Assembly (NCBI GenBank): GCA_963457665.1
Contig: OY735215.1
Location: 33,314,400-33,378,399 of the forward strand
DNA length: 64,000 nucleotides
DNA from: Thysanoteuthis rhombus
Taxonomy: Eukaryota; Mollusca; Cephalopoda; Oegopsida; Thysanoteuthidae
Direction of reading: 5' to 3'
Shown here one piece after another: positions 11,207 to 22,524 of the stretch. Both the position numbers and the translations under genes were made by a program. The notes under the pieces were generated by a model. The model was not told the DNA's origin. It saw only the letters and a list, made by a program, of their open reading frames with translations, and searched no databases. Numbering within the stretch: position 1 is the first letter of the stretch; the number at the start of each line of letters is the position of its first letter.

Positions 11207-11743
11207 CAAGGTCTGTCCAGAAAGTATCAAGCCATTTGGAATATCTTGAGAATCAGTTATGTGAACTTGATGGAAGTTGCCAACTAATCATGGTGTGTGA
11301 GCAGACATATCTCCTTGAGGTTACTCAGTCAGCAATGATACATCATTGAATGAACTTGCATACTGTGTAACCATGACATTCACAATAAGCCTGCCCATTC
11401 TTCACATTTTGTGTAGGTCTTTTTTAGAAAACAACCACATCCGTTGGTCCAGGTCTGTCTGCACCCCCTACTGTCCAGATTTGGCTACCAGCAATATCTG
11501 ATTTCATTGAAGAAAGGAGATTCCAGACCATGGATATGTGATTAAGGAAAACATAAAGAGGCAGCTGATGGCGATCCTGAAAGAAGACTTTGAAAACTGT
11601 TTTGAAAAATGGAGTTGTTTCTGGGATTAGTATGTAAGGTACAAAGGAGAGTATTTTGAAGGGGATTAAGGTGTCACTGCCCTAGGTTGGCCATTTTTTT
11701 GTTAATACCAAATGCTTGGATAATTATGTGGATAGACCTCATG
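11207..11743 (+). mobile_element. Internally deleted mariner element
   Basis: The 5' end CAAGGTCTGTCCAGAAAGTA (11207) is mirrored by a degraded 3' end, GCTTGGATAATTATGTGGAT then AGACC (about 11713-11737). TA dinucleotides lie just outside at 11205-11206 and 11744-11745. The interior reads, across frames, PYCPDLAT, IKENIKRQLMAI, KEDFENCFEKW and KGEYFEGD, the classical C-terminal transposase segments of mariner. The length of about 537 bp against about 1.3 kb for a complete mariner, plus stops and frameshifts, shows that the N-terminal and catalytic parts were lost. Non-autonomous relic. Confidence 0.8.
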
Positions 11744-11854
11744 TAAATATTTTCCAAGTTTAGCCCATTTAATTATGGAAAAACAAAATTATACCAGAAA
11801 AATAGCAGCTTGTTGCATACTTTTTTTGTGGTATCATAATGCATGGAGAAGCTT
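11744..11854. other. Non-coding flank
   Basis: Short AT-rich sequence between the mariner relic and a dispersed repeat pair; nothing recognised. Confidence 0.4.
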
Positions 11855-12065
11855 CATATTCAGAATTGTAATAAATGGTCTTGTTCAAATGTCATTTGAA
11901 GGTTATCAGATGCAACGAAGATCTGAATAAAGATGTGCTAGTTGGAACAGCACAAAAAACAATGAAGATGAAAATATTGGTTCTAAGTTATTAAGTCAGG
12001 ACTGAAACAGGAATTGTATTTCTTATCTTTGATGTTATAAAGCAAAAAAGCATGCTAGCATCTGA
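11855..12065 (+). repeat. Copy 1 of a LINE-like dispersed repeat pair
   Basis: Aligns by eye with 14670-14870 in the same orientation. Shared blocks include TGTAATAAATGG, TTGTTCAAATGT, TAGTTGGAAC or its AAGTTGGAAT counterpart, and GA(A/T)GA(A/G)AATATTGG or its counterpart. The 14.6-kb copy follows a YADE-type reverse-transcriptase-like segment, so both may be parts of one LINE family. Confidence 0.5.
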
Positions 12066-12394
12066 TTCGATTTCAAGGCATTGAAAGGAGTTAATCAGGT
12101 GTTATGACATTGTATTCAAAAGATCTGCATCTGTTTATTATCTTTAGCGTAGAGTAGGGCAAATATGTGAATATTTTGGGTGGCAGGTCTTAAAAAACCT
12201 GAGGTTTATGGTTCGATAAAATAACTGAAATTGCAAACATATCTTCTCGAAGCAGGAATTGTTTTGCAGGTGCTAGTTTGGGTTGATATGTAATCTAATA
12301 CTGCAAAGACGAAGAATGTTTCTTTGTTTGTTTTAAACTGTTTTTTATAGACTCCTAAACGGTTGCAACTTACAAACTGAGTATTTTTGTTTAA
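12066..12394. other. Non-coding, nothing recognised
   Basis: Ordinary AT-rich sequence between a dispersed repeat and the 145-bp array. Confidence 0.4.
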
Positions 12395-13130
12395 AGGGTA
12401 AGTTGGCCCCAAGATGACCTTTGTTGACCTTTGCAGTTCAATGTAGGGCCAGGACAATTTTGTCAATCTACAACAAAGTTCATTTTTGCTGGGTTAGGTC
12501 AATTTTTTCATTTTCAAACCTAATGGAGACAGCCGCACCCTACACATTGCAATTCTATGTGCAAAGGTAACTCTGACTCAAGATGCACATAGAGTAAGTA
12601 TGTTATAACCTCTGATGTCAAAGTTTGATTTTGAAGTTCAAATTTTGGATCAGAACAATTTTGGCATTTTCAAATCTAACAGAGATGGCTGCACCCTAAA
12701 GGCTGCAAATTTGCGTTCAAGGGTAACTCCAACCAGGGATGAACATTGGGTATGTGCTGCTGATCTTTTAAGGTCAATTCATGGTTTGGTCAGGTTAATT
12801 TGGTATTTTCGAATATGACGGGAACAGCTGCACCCTATAGGGTGGCCAATCTGTGTTCAAGGGTAACTTGACCCCAAAATGAACATAGGATAAGTAGCAC
12901 CGACCCCTGATCATCTCTAAATGTCAATTTCAGATCCGGTCAATTTTGGCATTTTTAAATCTAACAAAGATAGCTGCACCTTACGTGTTTCAGAATTATA
13001 TATATGGGTAACTTAATCCCAGGATGAACATAGAATTGATAACACCTACCTTTGGTAATCTGTAATGGTCAATTCAATGTCATGATAATTTAGGTATTTT
13101 CAAATAAGGTCAATTTTGGTATTTACAAAC
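12395..13130. repeat. Satellite-like tandem array, ~145-bp unit
   Basis: GCACCCTA-type boxes recur at 12535, 12691, 12830 and 12976 (spacings 156, 139, 146). Each is preceded by GG(C/T)ATTTTC(A/G)AA and followed by GGGTAACT..CC(A/C)..ATGA(A/C)CAT. About five diverged units are present, with a partial one at each end. Copies are clearly degenerate, so this is an old array. Confidence 0.8.
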
Positions 13131-13499
13131 CACCTGGAGGTTCTGCAATCCTTGTTTTATGAGGCTCTGTGTTAGAATATACGAACATACTACACAATCT
13201 TTACGTATGAATTACTTTTCTCCCTGGATAATGCTGGGTAACCCAGCAAGTAAATAGATAAATCATGAAAAAACTTTACCCCAAAAAAGGAGAAGGTATC
13301 CAAAGAGAAAAGAATTAAAATAAAAATTCATTGCTCCCAGATATGTGAAATTAGAAAACGTAGATGAAATAACTAAAGTCTGATCTGCAATGTTCTCAAC
13401 AACTAGGTCTCCAAGTACAAAAGATCAATCAGCTGAGAAGAAATCTAATCTGGTCTAAGAAGTACTAGGAGACCACATACCTCTTCCAACGCCATTGTC
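13131..13499. other. Non-coding, nothing recognised
   Basis: Spacer between two diverged tandem arrays. Confidence 0.4.
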
Positions 13500-13995
13500 A
13501 AGGAGAGTAATTGTGCATAGATCCAACCCCAAAATTGATCTGTTCTTCAATAGCCTATTGTTCAACCTTCAACAAAATATCATTGAAATTCATTGAGAAC
13601 TTTTGGAGATATTGTGTGGACAGAAATGACATTTTAGTGATATTAAGTGATATAGACATATAATTATAACGTTGGGGATATAATTATGCATGAGTTCACT
13701 CTAAAATTCAATCAGTTCTTGGGTAGCTTATTTTTCTACCCTTCCACGAAGCCTAATAAATATTCATTGATAACTTTCAGAGATATCTTGTGAACAGAGG
13801 AAAAAATTGGCAATATTATGTGGGTTTGACTCATAATGTAAGGGAGGTAATTGAGAAACTATCCGCTTCAAATTGCAATCACTTCTTCTGTAGCCTATTG
13901 TCCACCCCTCCACAAAATTTGATCCTTTTGAGAACTTTCGGAAATATCAAGTGGATAGATGAAGAGACAAACAGACAAACAGACCCACAGATGTA
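13500..13995 (+). repeat. Three-unit diverged tandem array, ~170-bp unit
   Basis: TAGCCTATTGTTCAACC (13551), TAGCTTATTTTTCTACCC (13724) and TAGCCTATTGTCCACCCC (13891) mark three units. Each is followed by AAAAT or TAAAT, a CATTGA or TTTGAT stretch, and GA(T/G)ATATCTTGTGGACAGA-like text. The last unit ends in ACAAACAGACAAACAGAC, a common tail for invertebrate dispersed repeats. Confidence 0.7.
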
Positions 13996-14553
13996 ACAGG
14001 ATAGGTATACCTTTCTCCGACATTTTTGACATAGGTAAATAAAAGTGTTGATCTACTTTAAGACCATTCATTTGGCCTCTCGAGTTCTTAAGTTTGAGTT
14101 TAATCTCTGGGCTTGCCAATATAGAGTTTGTTTTGATATATGAGTCCAATTAATATATGAGGATCATCATCAGCTATCTCATCACGTTCTCCTTAATCTT
14201 GTCTACAGTCTGGAATCTCTTTCCTTTCAACTGCAGAAAGCCAAAATCTTGACAGTGGGGAAAGGGGGTGCTGACAAACTTTGGTGAAGCAATGTTTTGC
14301 AAAAATAAAAAACTTGAAGAATGAATCCCTCAGTCATTGTGAATGCGACTATTATACAGAACAAAAGTTCATTCAATGATGTCTCACTACTGACTGGTAG
14401 GTGAGTGTCTTTTCACACTTACACAGAATGTTCCTTTTAAGATTAGTTGGCATGTTCCATCTGGGTCGTACAACTGATACTCGAGATATTCAAAATAACC
14501 TGATACTCTCCCTGACAAACCTGACAGACCTTATGTACAAAACAGATCCCTAG
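13996..14553. other. Non-coding, nothing recognised
   Basis: No supported feature. Confidence 0.4.
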
Positions 14554-14870
14554 GTGGTGAGGTCAGTTCTTTTCTATAATAGAAAGATTGTATCATACGC
14601 TGATGAAAGTGATATTTTGACTCTAATCCTCAGGAAGGAAACTGGTCTTGCAAACGAGAGAAGCTCCTATCTTCAGAAATGTAATAAATGGATCTGTTCA
14701 AATGTTACCTGGAGATTAACTGTTGAAATACAAACCTCATGAAAGCTGCACAAGTTGGAATGGCATATTATTAGAGATGAGGATATTGGTCAAAAGTCAT
14801 ATGTTTGGCCAGAAACAGCAACTGACTCTCTTTTATCTGATCAAGTACTGTACAAGCAGATTAGACATCC
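14554..14870 (+). pseudogene. Possible LINE reverse-transcriptase fragment
   Basis: The frame from 14554 reads IVSYADESDILTLI near 14587-14628. SYADESD looks like a mutated F/YADD catalytic box, and the following LQKCNKWICSNVTWRL resembles the post-YADD segment (LQ..L..W...N.WRL.V). The last third matches 11855-12065. The frame has a stop at 14740 and no flanking polymerase motifs were identified. It could be chance; I rate it a probable LINE scrap. Confidence 0.35.
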
Positions 14871-15296
14871 TGCCGGCAGCTGCTGCAGCCAAGCTGATAC
14901 CATATATATCACTCTCTGCTTTCCTCTGGCCTAAATCAGCAAGGCTGTGGAGAGAGGATTCCATACACTCCGACCAGCATGTCCCCAATGGACTTGGGAT
15001 GCTCCATTGTCCGTAGAGACTGAACGGAGGCAATTAAAACAACATGAAAGACAATATTTCACAATTGGTATGAGGACAAAATAGAGAGCATCATACTATT
15101 GGGTACACTTCTTGAATTGCTAAAAAAAATTATCCTCATGTATATTCTAATGTTTCCCTTCTTTAGCATGACCATACATCTAACAATGTTTTTCTTGTTT
15201 AGTGTAGAAACATGTGGGCTATGTCATAAATGCTGACAAAGAGAATCTGTAAAGAACAGACCACTCAAGCCATCAAGTGAATTATAGTAGTACGTC
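14871..15296. other. Non-coding, nothing recognised
   Basis: A GCAGCTGCTGCAG palindrome-like patch lies at about 14876-14888. Nothing else stands out. Confidence 0.4.
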
Positions 15297-15400
15297 TGAT
15301 AACATTGAAACACTTATATAAGAGTCTATTTGGTAGCACTGAAACAGTTATACCAGAGTTTATCCGGTAGCACTGAAACAATTATACCAAAGTACAAGAG
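15297..15400 (+). repeat. Three-copy 34-bp tandem repeat
   Basis: TGATAACATTGAAACA (15297), TGGTAGCACTGAAACA (15331) and CGGTAGCACTGAAACA (15365) are spaced exactly 34 bp. Each is followed by (C/G/A)TTATA(T/C)(A/C)A(G/A)AGT. Single diverged relatives of the GGTAGCACTGAAACA box occur near 15651 and 15774. Confidence 0.85.
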
Positions 15401-17165
15401 TCTAAAAAGATAATTCATCGAATAAAAAGTAATAAAGAAACTACAGTAAACTTTTTGACCTGGTTTTGCCTGCTGATGTTTGTATGTGTGTGCATTCATG
15501 TGTGTATGCTAGTACTGCAACTATTTCATCTGAAAAAGTGATACTTGAAACCAACAAAATGTTTTTTTTTCATGAAAACACAATTTTTAGAAGAGGTCTA
15601 TAAGATCTACTCCAGTGGATTTTCTAGGTTCCTGGCTATACGGTATGTCTGGTAGTGCTGAAACAAAAATGATTCCATCAAAAAAAAATTCCTAAAATGC
15701 AAAAAGTGTTCTTAGGAAGTCGAGTGGAGTACTGATGCAAACCTGCAAGGTCCTAAGCCACATATTGATTCTGATGGTGCTGATACAACAAAAACAACTG
15801 AGTGAAAAGGGAAGAATTCATCGCTATTGTGCTCATTGTTAGATCAGGACAGTGATTGTATGATTTAATATGATTGATAAAAATTATGAAATTTTGCCCC
15901 AAGAATTCGTGCTCTCCCTGTCATGAAGAAAAGGAGCATTTTTCCACAACAAAACGATTATATATTAGAAAATTATGTCTCTACATTCTTGCAGTTTTAT
16001 TGTTGCTTAGATACAGCCATGAGAACAGCTCAGGATTTAACATGGCTAATTTTCATGCAAAACAGACCCCAAAGTTTGCTTTTTAGATCATTTGCTGTCT
16101 CAAGAAACCAGTTAAACGTTACCGAATCTAAGTTTGTGGAATACGATTATAAATCCCCATCTAATCAAATTAAAGAACCTCGCACCAGCCTTTTAGCAAT
16201 GACCTTCCCTTTGAATTCCACAAACTCGAAGAAATATTTTTTCGACTGCTCAATTATGGTCCAAGTTTTTATTTCCCATTTAGTGCTCTAATTAGATCAT
16301 CTTTTGTCCTTTACAAATTTTTGTAGTCCTCAATCTGATACCTCTACTATTGGTCCTGCTTCTACCTCTTGGGAGCAGCTGTACTCAACTGTGTTGGTAA
16401 TTTGTGTGGCTTAATCCCAAGACATGTCATCTTACACTTAACTCTACATTGCTTGTAATTGGTAATCCCATTGTCATTTGTCTGTTTCTTTTTTTTTTCT
16501 CTTGACTCTTTGTGATTGCTTTTTTAGAATGGCTGCCCTAATTGAATCAGCGGAGGAAATTCAATCAGATTGGCTGCCTTTCAAAGTCAACAGGAATCTT
16601 TTGAATCACATCACCATCTTTCATTTCTACACTAAGTGTTTGGTTGAATAATTGAAGAGATCAATTCATTTCAGCAAATGACCAATGACAACATTCGCCA
16701 TTCATGTCCTTATCTCTGCTACTCTCTCCAAACATCATTTTTCACTCTCCAATATATCATGGTGGTCGAACACATCATAAGATTCGCTGACAATGCCTTC
16801 CCCTCTCAGGCAATTAGAAATCACCCTCGCTAACTCCCGTATAACTTTGATTACAGCAACTGACTCAAAAATAGGGGAGGCTAAACTTGAAAGGTGTATG
16901 ATTTGAGGTTCCATTCCAATTACCCAATGGTAATCAGCATTTATTGAAATTAGACTAGTACGACATGAGAAAATTCAAAGGTTATCGCCAGGTATAAAAT
17001 TTATTTTTCCACAACTGTAGCTATAATTTTGTTTAACTGATCAATTTTCAATAGGAAGTATATCATTTTCAGATGCATGGAATAATGAAACACTTCTGGC
17101 CCAACAACAAACAGGTTTTAATTCAAAAGGCGAGATAATGATAAATAAATTAAAAAAACAGCTCT
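15401..17165. other. Non-coding, nothing recognised
   Basis: About 1.8 kb without a recognised repeat or gene. A 122-codon frame at 15923-16291 has no known domain and ordinary AT-rich composition; I do not call it. Confidence 0.45.
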
Positions 17166-17541
17166 GGTTAGTCATTCGATAGAAACCGTCACATGACCCA
17201 TGTCTTTTTGCAGCATCCCATTTTAAGTTAATTCTCTCACTTTTTGTTGGGCAGTGAAATGAACACTGAAAAGAGTCTGAAGTTAAAAAAAAAAAACGAG
17301 CATAAATGCTGCTGAGCACAAAATAAGAGACCAATTTAGCATAAGCTTAAATTGCCAATTGACCCCCCCCCCCACTCACACACTTGAAACGTATCTCAGG
17401 GGAAATTTTCCAAAAAAAAAGAAAAGATTTTTGCAGACTCAATAAGGAGTAAATGTTTAAATTTTCAGCCCTCTAGCTACAGTAGAGCAGCCTTTTTGCA
17501 TGATATGTACATAAACAGCTAGCCAGCGAGCCAGACAGGCG
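17166..17541 (+). repeat. Repeat A copy
   Basis: GGTTAGTCATTCGATAGAAA at the start, then CGTCACATGACC, TTGGGCAGTG, a homopolymer A patch, GAGCATAAATGCTGCTGAGC, GACCAATTTAGCATAAGCTT, a C run, TTTTCAGCCCTCTAGCTAC and AGCCAGCGAGCCAGACAGGC. The GATCAATTAA box is lost through a small deletion. Confidence 0.8.
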
Positions 17542-17594
17542 AAAGACCATATACTAACGCCTGAATTAAAGATTTGATTTTATTTGAATTTCTG

Positions 17595-17900
17595 AATTTC
17601 AAAGAAACTGCATTCGGCAAAACTTAAGCCATTAACTCTGTATACCATATACGCAGGTATTTAAGATGGACATCCAACCAAATGAAACAATTCAAATATC
17701 CAACTGTATCTTACGCACTGGTATTAAAACTAGAGGGTCGTTCAACAGATCTCGAAACAGACAGTTATGGAGCTTGGATCAGTTACAGCGAGTGGTCGTC
17801 TTCCAAATAATCGTGTAAACCATTCATCTTATCATTTGGCATATACAGGCAGGCACTTATCATTGTGCCAGAGTGGTTTATCATTCAAGTATAAAATAAT
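17595..17900 (+). repeat. Repeat C copy 1 (class unknown)
   Basis: Aligns along its whole length with 20905-21211 in the same orientation. Shared blocks are GAAACTGCATTC, TATACCATATA(C/T)GCAG, TAAGATGGACATC, CACTGGTATTA, GTAAACCATTCATCTTAT and AGTGGTTTATCATT. No protein homology or terminal inverted repeat recognised. Confidence 0.75.
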
Positions 17901-18626
17901 ACTCTGAATATTACAGTATCCTGTCTACAATTTTGAAGAATTATACATTGGGAGATACAATAAAAGTGTAATTAATGTATGCAGGAACAAAGGAAGGAAC
18001 ATGGAAAATGTTACTACAAATTACCGTTAAATGTTCTGTCACCATTAATGCTTATGACACAAAATGTACTGAGAGGTGTAATGGAGGTTGGTAAAGAGGA
18101 CGAATATATATCAAGGAAGTTTATAATGCTTATGTATGTAGGATTATTGAACTACGGAAGCCGAGAAGAATATTTTCAATTCCGGCTCTCGGTTATAATT
18201 TTGAACTCTATGAAACTTTGTTAAGCTGATCCAATCCTATGATAACCTGTATGTTAAAAGCACTAACTATTGAGCCATGAAGGTTATCAAGTGTTATCAA
18301 ATATCAATTCTAATATCAAACAATACAAGACAACCCTGTGATCCATTGGGTCAACCTTTTATAGAGAATTAGAGAAATCTGAGGTGACCAGATTGAATCC
18401 AGATTTTTTAAGTACTTCCAAATAAATTTTGAAAAAAGGAGACTACCGTGTAATAAGATTTAGCCATTATCTCCATTAACAACTCGGTCATTATAATACA
18501 AAAATCATAGACTCCACACTATTTTTATTCAGTTGTGAATCACCCTGATTTTTTTTTTTGCATCTTTTAAGATAGAGTTACCTTAATTCAATATCTCAAT
18601 CAGACCCTTAGTATAAGTTATGTGGA
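17901..18626. other. Non-coding; weak tRNA-like box
   Basis: On the minus strand TGGCTCAATAGTTAGTGC (plus about 18264-18282) resembles an A box, but no convincing B box follows. Otherwise nothing is recognised. Confidence 0.35.
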
Positions 18627-18636
18627 TAGATAGATG

Positions 18637-18677
<41 letters not shown>
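18627..18677. repeat. GATA tetranucleotide microsatellite
   Basis: About twelve GATA units with one GATG interruption. Confidence 0.95.
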
Positions 18678-19859
18678 GTGTTTACATTTTTTCCTTTAAT
18701 TTTATCAAGATTTTATTTTCAATGTATCATTTTTGAGACACTTTATGATGGGGGCTCTAAAGTTTAAGAAACACTGATATCGATTATATTGATAAGTGAA
18801 TATCTGATAGAAATTATCTTAACAGTTTCCAAGCCATCAATTACGTATACCAAGATAACGATTAGATTTATTAATCAATTAGAAAACATTGTCATACTGA
18901 TACTGATACTAAATATAATAAAATTAATACAGCTGCTATAACTGACTGCTAAGGTTAATATTTTGATAACTTTGACAGTGAACCAATTTAATTAGACATT
19001 TTGTTTATCAAAATTATTTTGTGTCAATGAATCTCATAACCATCTGGCAATTTTGCAATTTTTTTGACATCCTATATTCACTGTATCAAATCTATTTGTA
19101 TTGATGCTGGATCTATCCCAGTGTAAAGAAAGATCAATTTCTACTAGTCATAAAGATGACAGGTTGTTATTGATCCTGTGAACTGTTGTTTTCTGAAACA
19201 AAGCATCTGAGCCTCGAGTCTGTTTCTCTAACCACTGTCTCAAATCTGTAAACTTGAAACTCTGTTACGATGCAAACACATTATTAGATTAAATGTATTT
19301 GTTTATTGATATTTTTTTTTTCACCGTGCAGCTTACAAGAAATTGATATGCTACAGATATAAATCTTGAGTAGTCCGGAAAGCAATATTTGAATTTATAG
19401 GAAAACTTGGAACTCTCATAATTACTTACATATTTGATTAGTTGAACCATCTGTTTATCTAGGCGATTGTTTATTTGAGTCAGTTATTTAACCCAAGTGA
19501 TTCAGTTCCCTTCTTTTTTCTTTTTTGATTTCTTTTTATTATTGGGCCAATCAAGCTGTTTAATTGGGCCAACATGAGCAAACCAAAGTGATTTTTTGGT
19601 GGATCATTGCTGATTCGATCATGCAGCATCTACAATTGTATCTGTCATAGAAAGCATTTTAGAGTATTGGTACAATAACACGTGTCGTTTAGTGTATGCA
19701 AAATTCCAAGCTCCTAAAATTATGATATGACTAACCAGGAAGCAATAGAATATGCGGACATGTTACGAGAAGATATCTTCATAAGATACCTTCACTGATT
19801 TTGTTCATATGTGGTTACTTAAAAGACTACAACAGGGCACTCTGCTAAGGCAGTGGTCA
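18678..19859. other. Non-coding, nothing firmly recognised
   Basis: AAGTTTAAGAAACACTGAT near 18759-18778 resembles a right-hand hAT terminus (family form GTTTGAGAACCACTG), but no left end was found. TGATACTGATACT occurs near 18899. Confidence 0.4.
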
Positions 19860-20014
19860 CTGTAGTTATAGAGTTCTAGTCTTGACCAGACTTGAGACTT
19901 GCAAGGATCACTAAGCCGATGCATGCAACAGAAACTAGAACTCCATCACCAGCCGTCATACTCCACTGGGTGGGATCTCTTAAGAGACATGGTACTTTAT
20001 CTCACCATACTAGA

Positions 20015-20016
<2 letters not shown>
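19860..20016 (+). mobile_element. SINE 3' part
   Basis: Matches the body of the minus-strand SINE at 54950-55325 in its forward sense: GACCAGACTTGAGACTTGCA, AGGATCACTAAGCCGATGCA, GCAACAGAAACTAGAACT, and a TCTCTTAAGAGACATGGTAC-like segment with TTATCTCA. The tRNA-like head is absent. It abuts the trinucleotide tail of the LINE at 20024, tail to tail. Confidence 0.7.
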
Positions 20017-20046
<30 letters not shown>

Positions 20047-20655
20047 GTCTTTTAAAGTCCATCGTTTGAGATAGACCTTCCCAGGATCTACCACATTTCT
20101 CTATCATTGGTGTCACGGAGCCAGTATTGTCTGAATTGTCTTGTTCATTTGTCCATCTTGTCGGCCTCAGTTTTGCATGTGATCTCTGGGGATTCATGTT
20201 GTGAGTCGTGATGACCATCATTTGTCAGCCATTCTCGCAACATGACCAGCCCATTGCCATTTGATTTTTCTAATAGATTCTATGATTTCTCAGACTTCTC
20301 TCTTCTCCCTAATAAACTGTGCTGTCTTGTGATCTCTCCATGTGAGGTTGAGCATGATTCTCTCATGCGCATGTTGCATACTTTTCAGTGACTATCAGGA
20401 GAATGCATTGATTGTATACTCTTCTTTTTAGGATTATTGGGATCATCTGGTTCTTGAAAGTTGAGCTTGCTCTGCCGAAGGCTTGCCATCTGTGAGTGAT
20501 TCTTCGCTTGGTTTCCTCCTTTTTTGAGGGTCTCATGGAGATTCGTTGTCCTAGGTAGATGTTGTGGTCTACCTTGCTGAGTTTTGTATCTTCTATCTTG
20601 ACAGTTATGTTCTTATTCTCAATATGATTGTTGCACATGATTTTCGTTTTTGACA
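20017..20655 (-). pseudogene. RTE-like LINE 3' end with ATG/GAT-repeat tail
   Basis: On the minus strand the frame from about 20655 reads KTKIMCNNHI, YLGQRISM, IKRRITHRWQAFGRAS and LKRRVYNQCIL, the conserved C-terminal stretch of RTE-type endonuclease/reverse transcriptases. After a frameshift it continues with RIMLNLTWRDHKT, IKWQWAGHVARMAD and RPTRWTNEQD, and ends EKCGRSWEGL before the trinucleotide tail at about 20011-20045. The catalytic core and endonuclease are missing and internal stops are present, so it is a dead 5'-truncated copy. The end is homologous to the plus-strand one at 2640-2862. Confidence 0.8.
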
Positions 20656-20904
20656 TATAATAAAATAAAACTGAAACTGTTTGTGTGCTGCTCAACTTCA
20701 TAGGGACAAATCACTCTATTGCAATTGAGTCCCAATTGACTGAAATCTTCCACACGGTGTTGTAACTTATGTTTGATCGATTTCAAATATTATTTTTTCT
20801 AAATGTTGGATGATTTGATTAAATGGAAGAGCAGAACTGAGACTATAGACGGAAACCTATATTTTATTTCACTTAAATTTTCTGAAGTTAATAAAGCAGT
20901 TTCT
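20656..20904. other. Non-coding spacer
   Basis: Nothing recognised. Confidence 0.4.
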
Positions 20905-21211
20905 TTGAAAGTCAGATATCAATGAAACTGCATTCAGCAGAATTTAAACCATCAACTCAGTATACCATATATGCAGTGTGTATAAGATGGACATCTGACT
21001 CAAAAAAACAATGCAAATTTTAAACTGTGTCCTATGCACTGGTATTATGATTAGGGGGCTGTCTACCAGATCTTGATATGAACAGTTCTAGGGCTTGAAT
21101 GGGTTACAGTGAGCAAATACCCTTGTAAACCATTCATCTTATAGTTCGAGGTCTACGGGAAGGCGCTCATCATTAAGCCAAAGTGGTTTATCATTTAGGT
21201 ATAAAATCTAA
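20905..21211 (+). repeat. Repeat C copy 2
   Basis: Second copy of the ~310-bp unit at 17595-17900, in direct orientation and about 3.3 kb away. The two copies differ by scattered substitutions and small indels, as expected of independent or old insertions. Confidence 0.75.
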
Positions 21212-22060
21212 AAACTATTTTTTTAAGGACAAAAATTACAAAAAGATTACAAAAAAAATTGCTATTTATACATACATTTTAACTCAATAATAGATGTTGA
21301 AAGTGATTTTTTTTCCAGGTTTGTACCTGTTCATTACACAAACATTTCTGTACATTGGAAAATGACATAGCTGGCACAACACGGAGGTATAGATCCTCAA
21401 ATGCAGTTAGTACACGATACAATCATATCAACTGCTGAATACTGTGGTTTCTGAGAACAGAATAGTCACATGAATGATATTGTAGCATAAAACTAACCCC
21501 TTATACTTGGGGTTGTATCTTTCATGAAAAACCCAGTATGTATCGAAAACAATTTTTTGAAGTCCGGTACCATTGGTTTCCAAATTATCTAAAAGTCTCT
21601 GAATCAGAGATTTGACCCACTGAGTTAAAAACATTCAATATCAACAGATTTAGAAAAGCTGTCTGCAATGAACTTATCAAAGTAGGAAGACAGGTTATGC
21701 TTATAAAACTTGAGCTTGAAGAAAACAGAATGCCTGTAACTTTGCCAACTCAATTACAACATAATGTATAGTTCGTAGAAATATTGACTTTTAAACTTTA
21801 TCTCAAAATCAATGGTTTGAGAAGTAAGTGTCTCTAGACACTGAAAGATCAAGCTCAGCAAAGCAAATAATCAAAACGACTGACTATCTACTGGAGTGAA
21901 AAACGATACGCACACGGCTATATAGCTCTTCTTATTGGATATTTGAGATTTCATTCCATGGGGGATGTGGCTTGAAAGATTTGCCAGTATTGTAGATGCT
22001 AGCTCATAGTTCAAAAAGAAACAATCTATTCAAGAAGCATATGACTGTATAATTCATGGG
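21212..22060. other. Non-coding, nothing recognised
   Basis: AT-rich; T and A runs near 21249-21258 and 21309-21316. Confidence 0.45.
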
Positions 22061-22330
22061 CTCTGATCATAGCTCAATGGCTTGCAATCTTGACTCACCA
22101 GCTAATTCACTAGTTAAGTGAGTTCAATCCTCACAGGTAACCCCCAATAATGTAATCTTTTACCTGCTAAGTTTAGGTAATATTTTTGGGCACCTAAGGT
22201 AGTTGGAAAATTAGCAATCTCATCTAACATACCAATTCACCAAGGTAATGAATTTGATCCTGATTAGGTGTCTCAGTGCTGTGGTCCTCTGCAAGACTAG
22301 GGTGAGCTTGGTAAGTAATTATAAATATAC
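22061..22330 (+). mobile_element. tRNA-derived SINE, composite
   Basis: ATAGCTCAATGGCTTGC (A box, about 22069-22085) and GAGTTCAATCCTCAC (B box, about 22120-22134) are at tRNA spacing. A second tRNA-like half follows (ATTTGATCCTGATTAGG near 22250-22266). The element ends in a GTGGTCCTCTGCAAGACTAG module and GAGCTTGGTAAGTAATTATA. That last module resembles the AAGCTTAGTCAATA-type module of the SINE-like pieces at 55-59 kb. Confidence 0.6.
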
Positions 22331-22524
22331 CAATGTAGTACCATAAAAATGACAGGGCTATTTATGTATGGATAAATTATACCAATATATAATTTATTTT
22401 AAGCGTATTTATTGCAATAAATCTTTGAGCACAGCATTTTCATTTCAAAGAAGCTTGATTAGGAGTTTAACACACCAATTCTTTTATGAATAAAATAGAA
22501 TAAAAGTCACTAACATAACTAACT
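22331..22524. other. Non-coding spacer
   Basis: AT-rich; nothing recognised. Confidence 0.4.

Noticed and set aside
15923-16291. 122-codon open frame
   Set aside because: No recognisable domain, AT-rich random-looking composition; its 5' part overlaps another open frame in a different phase.
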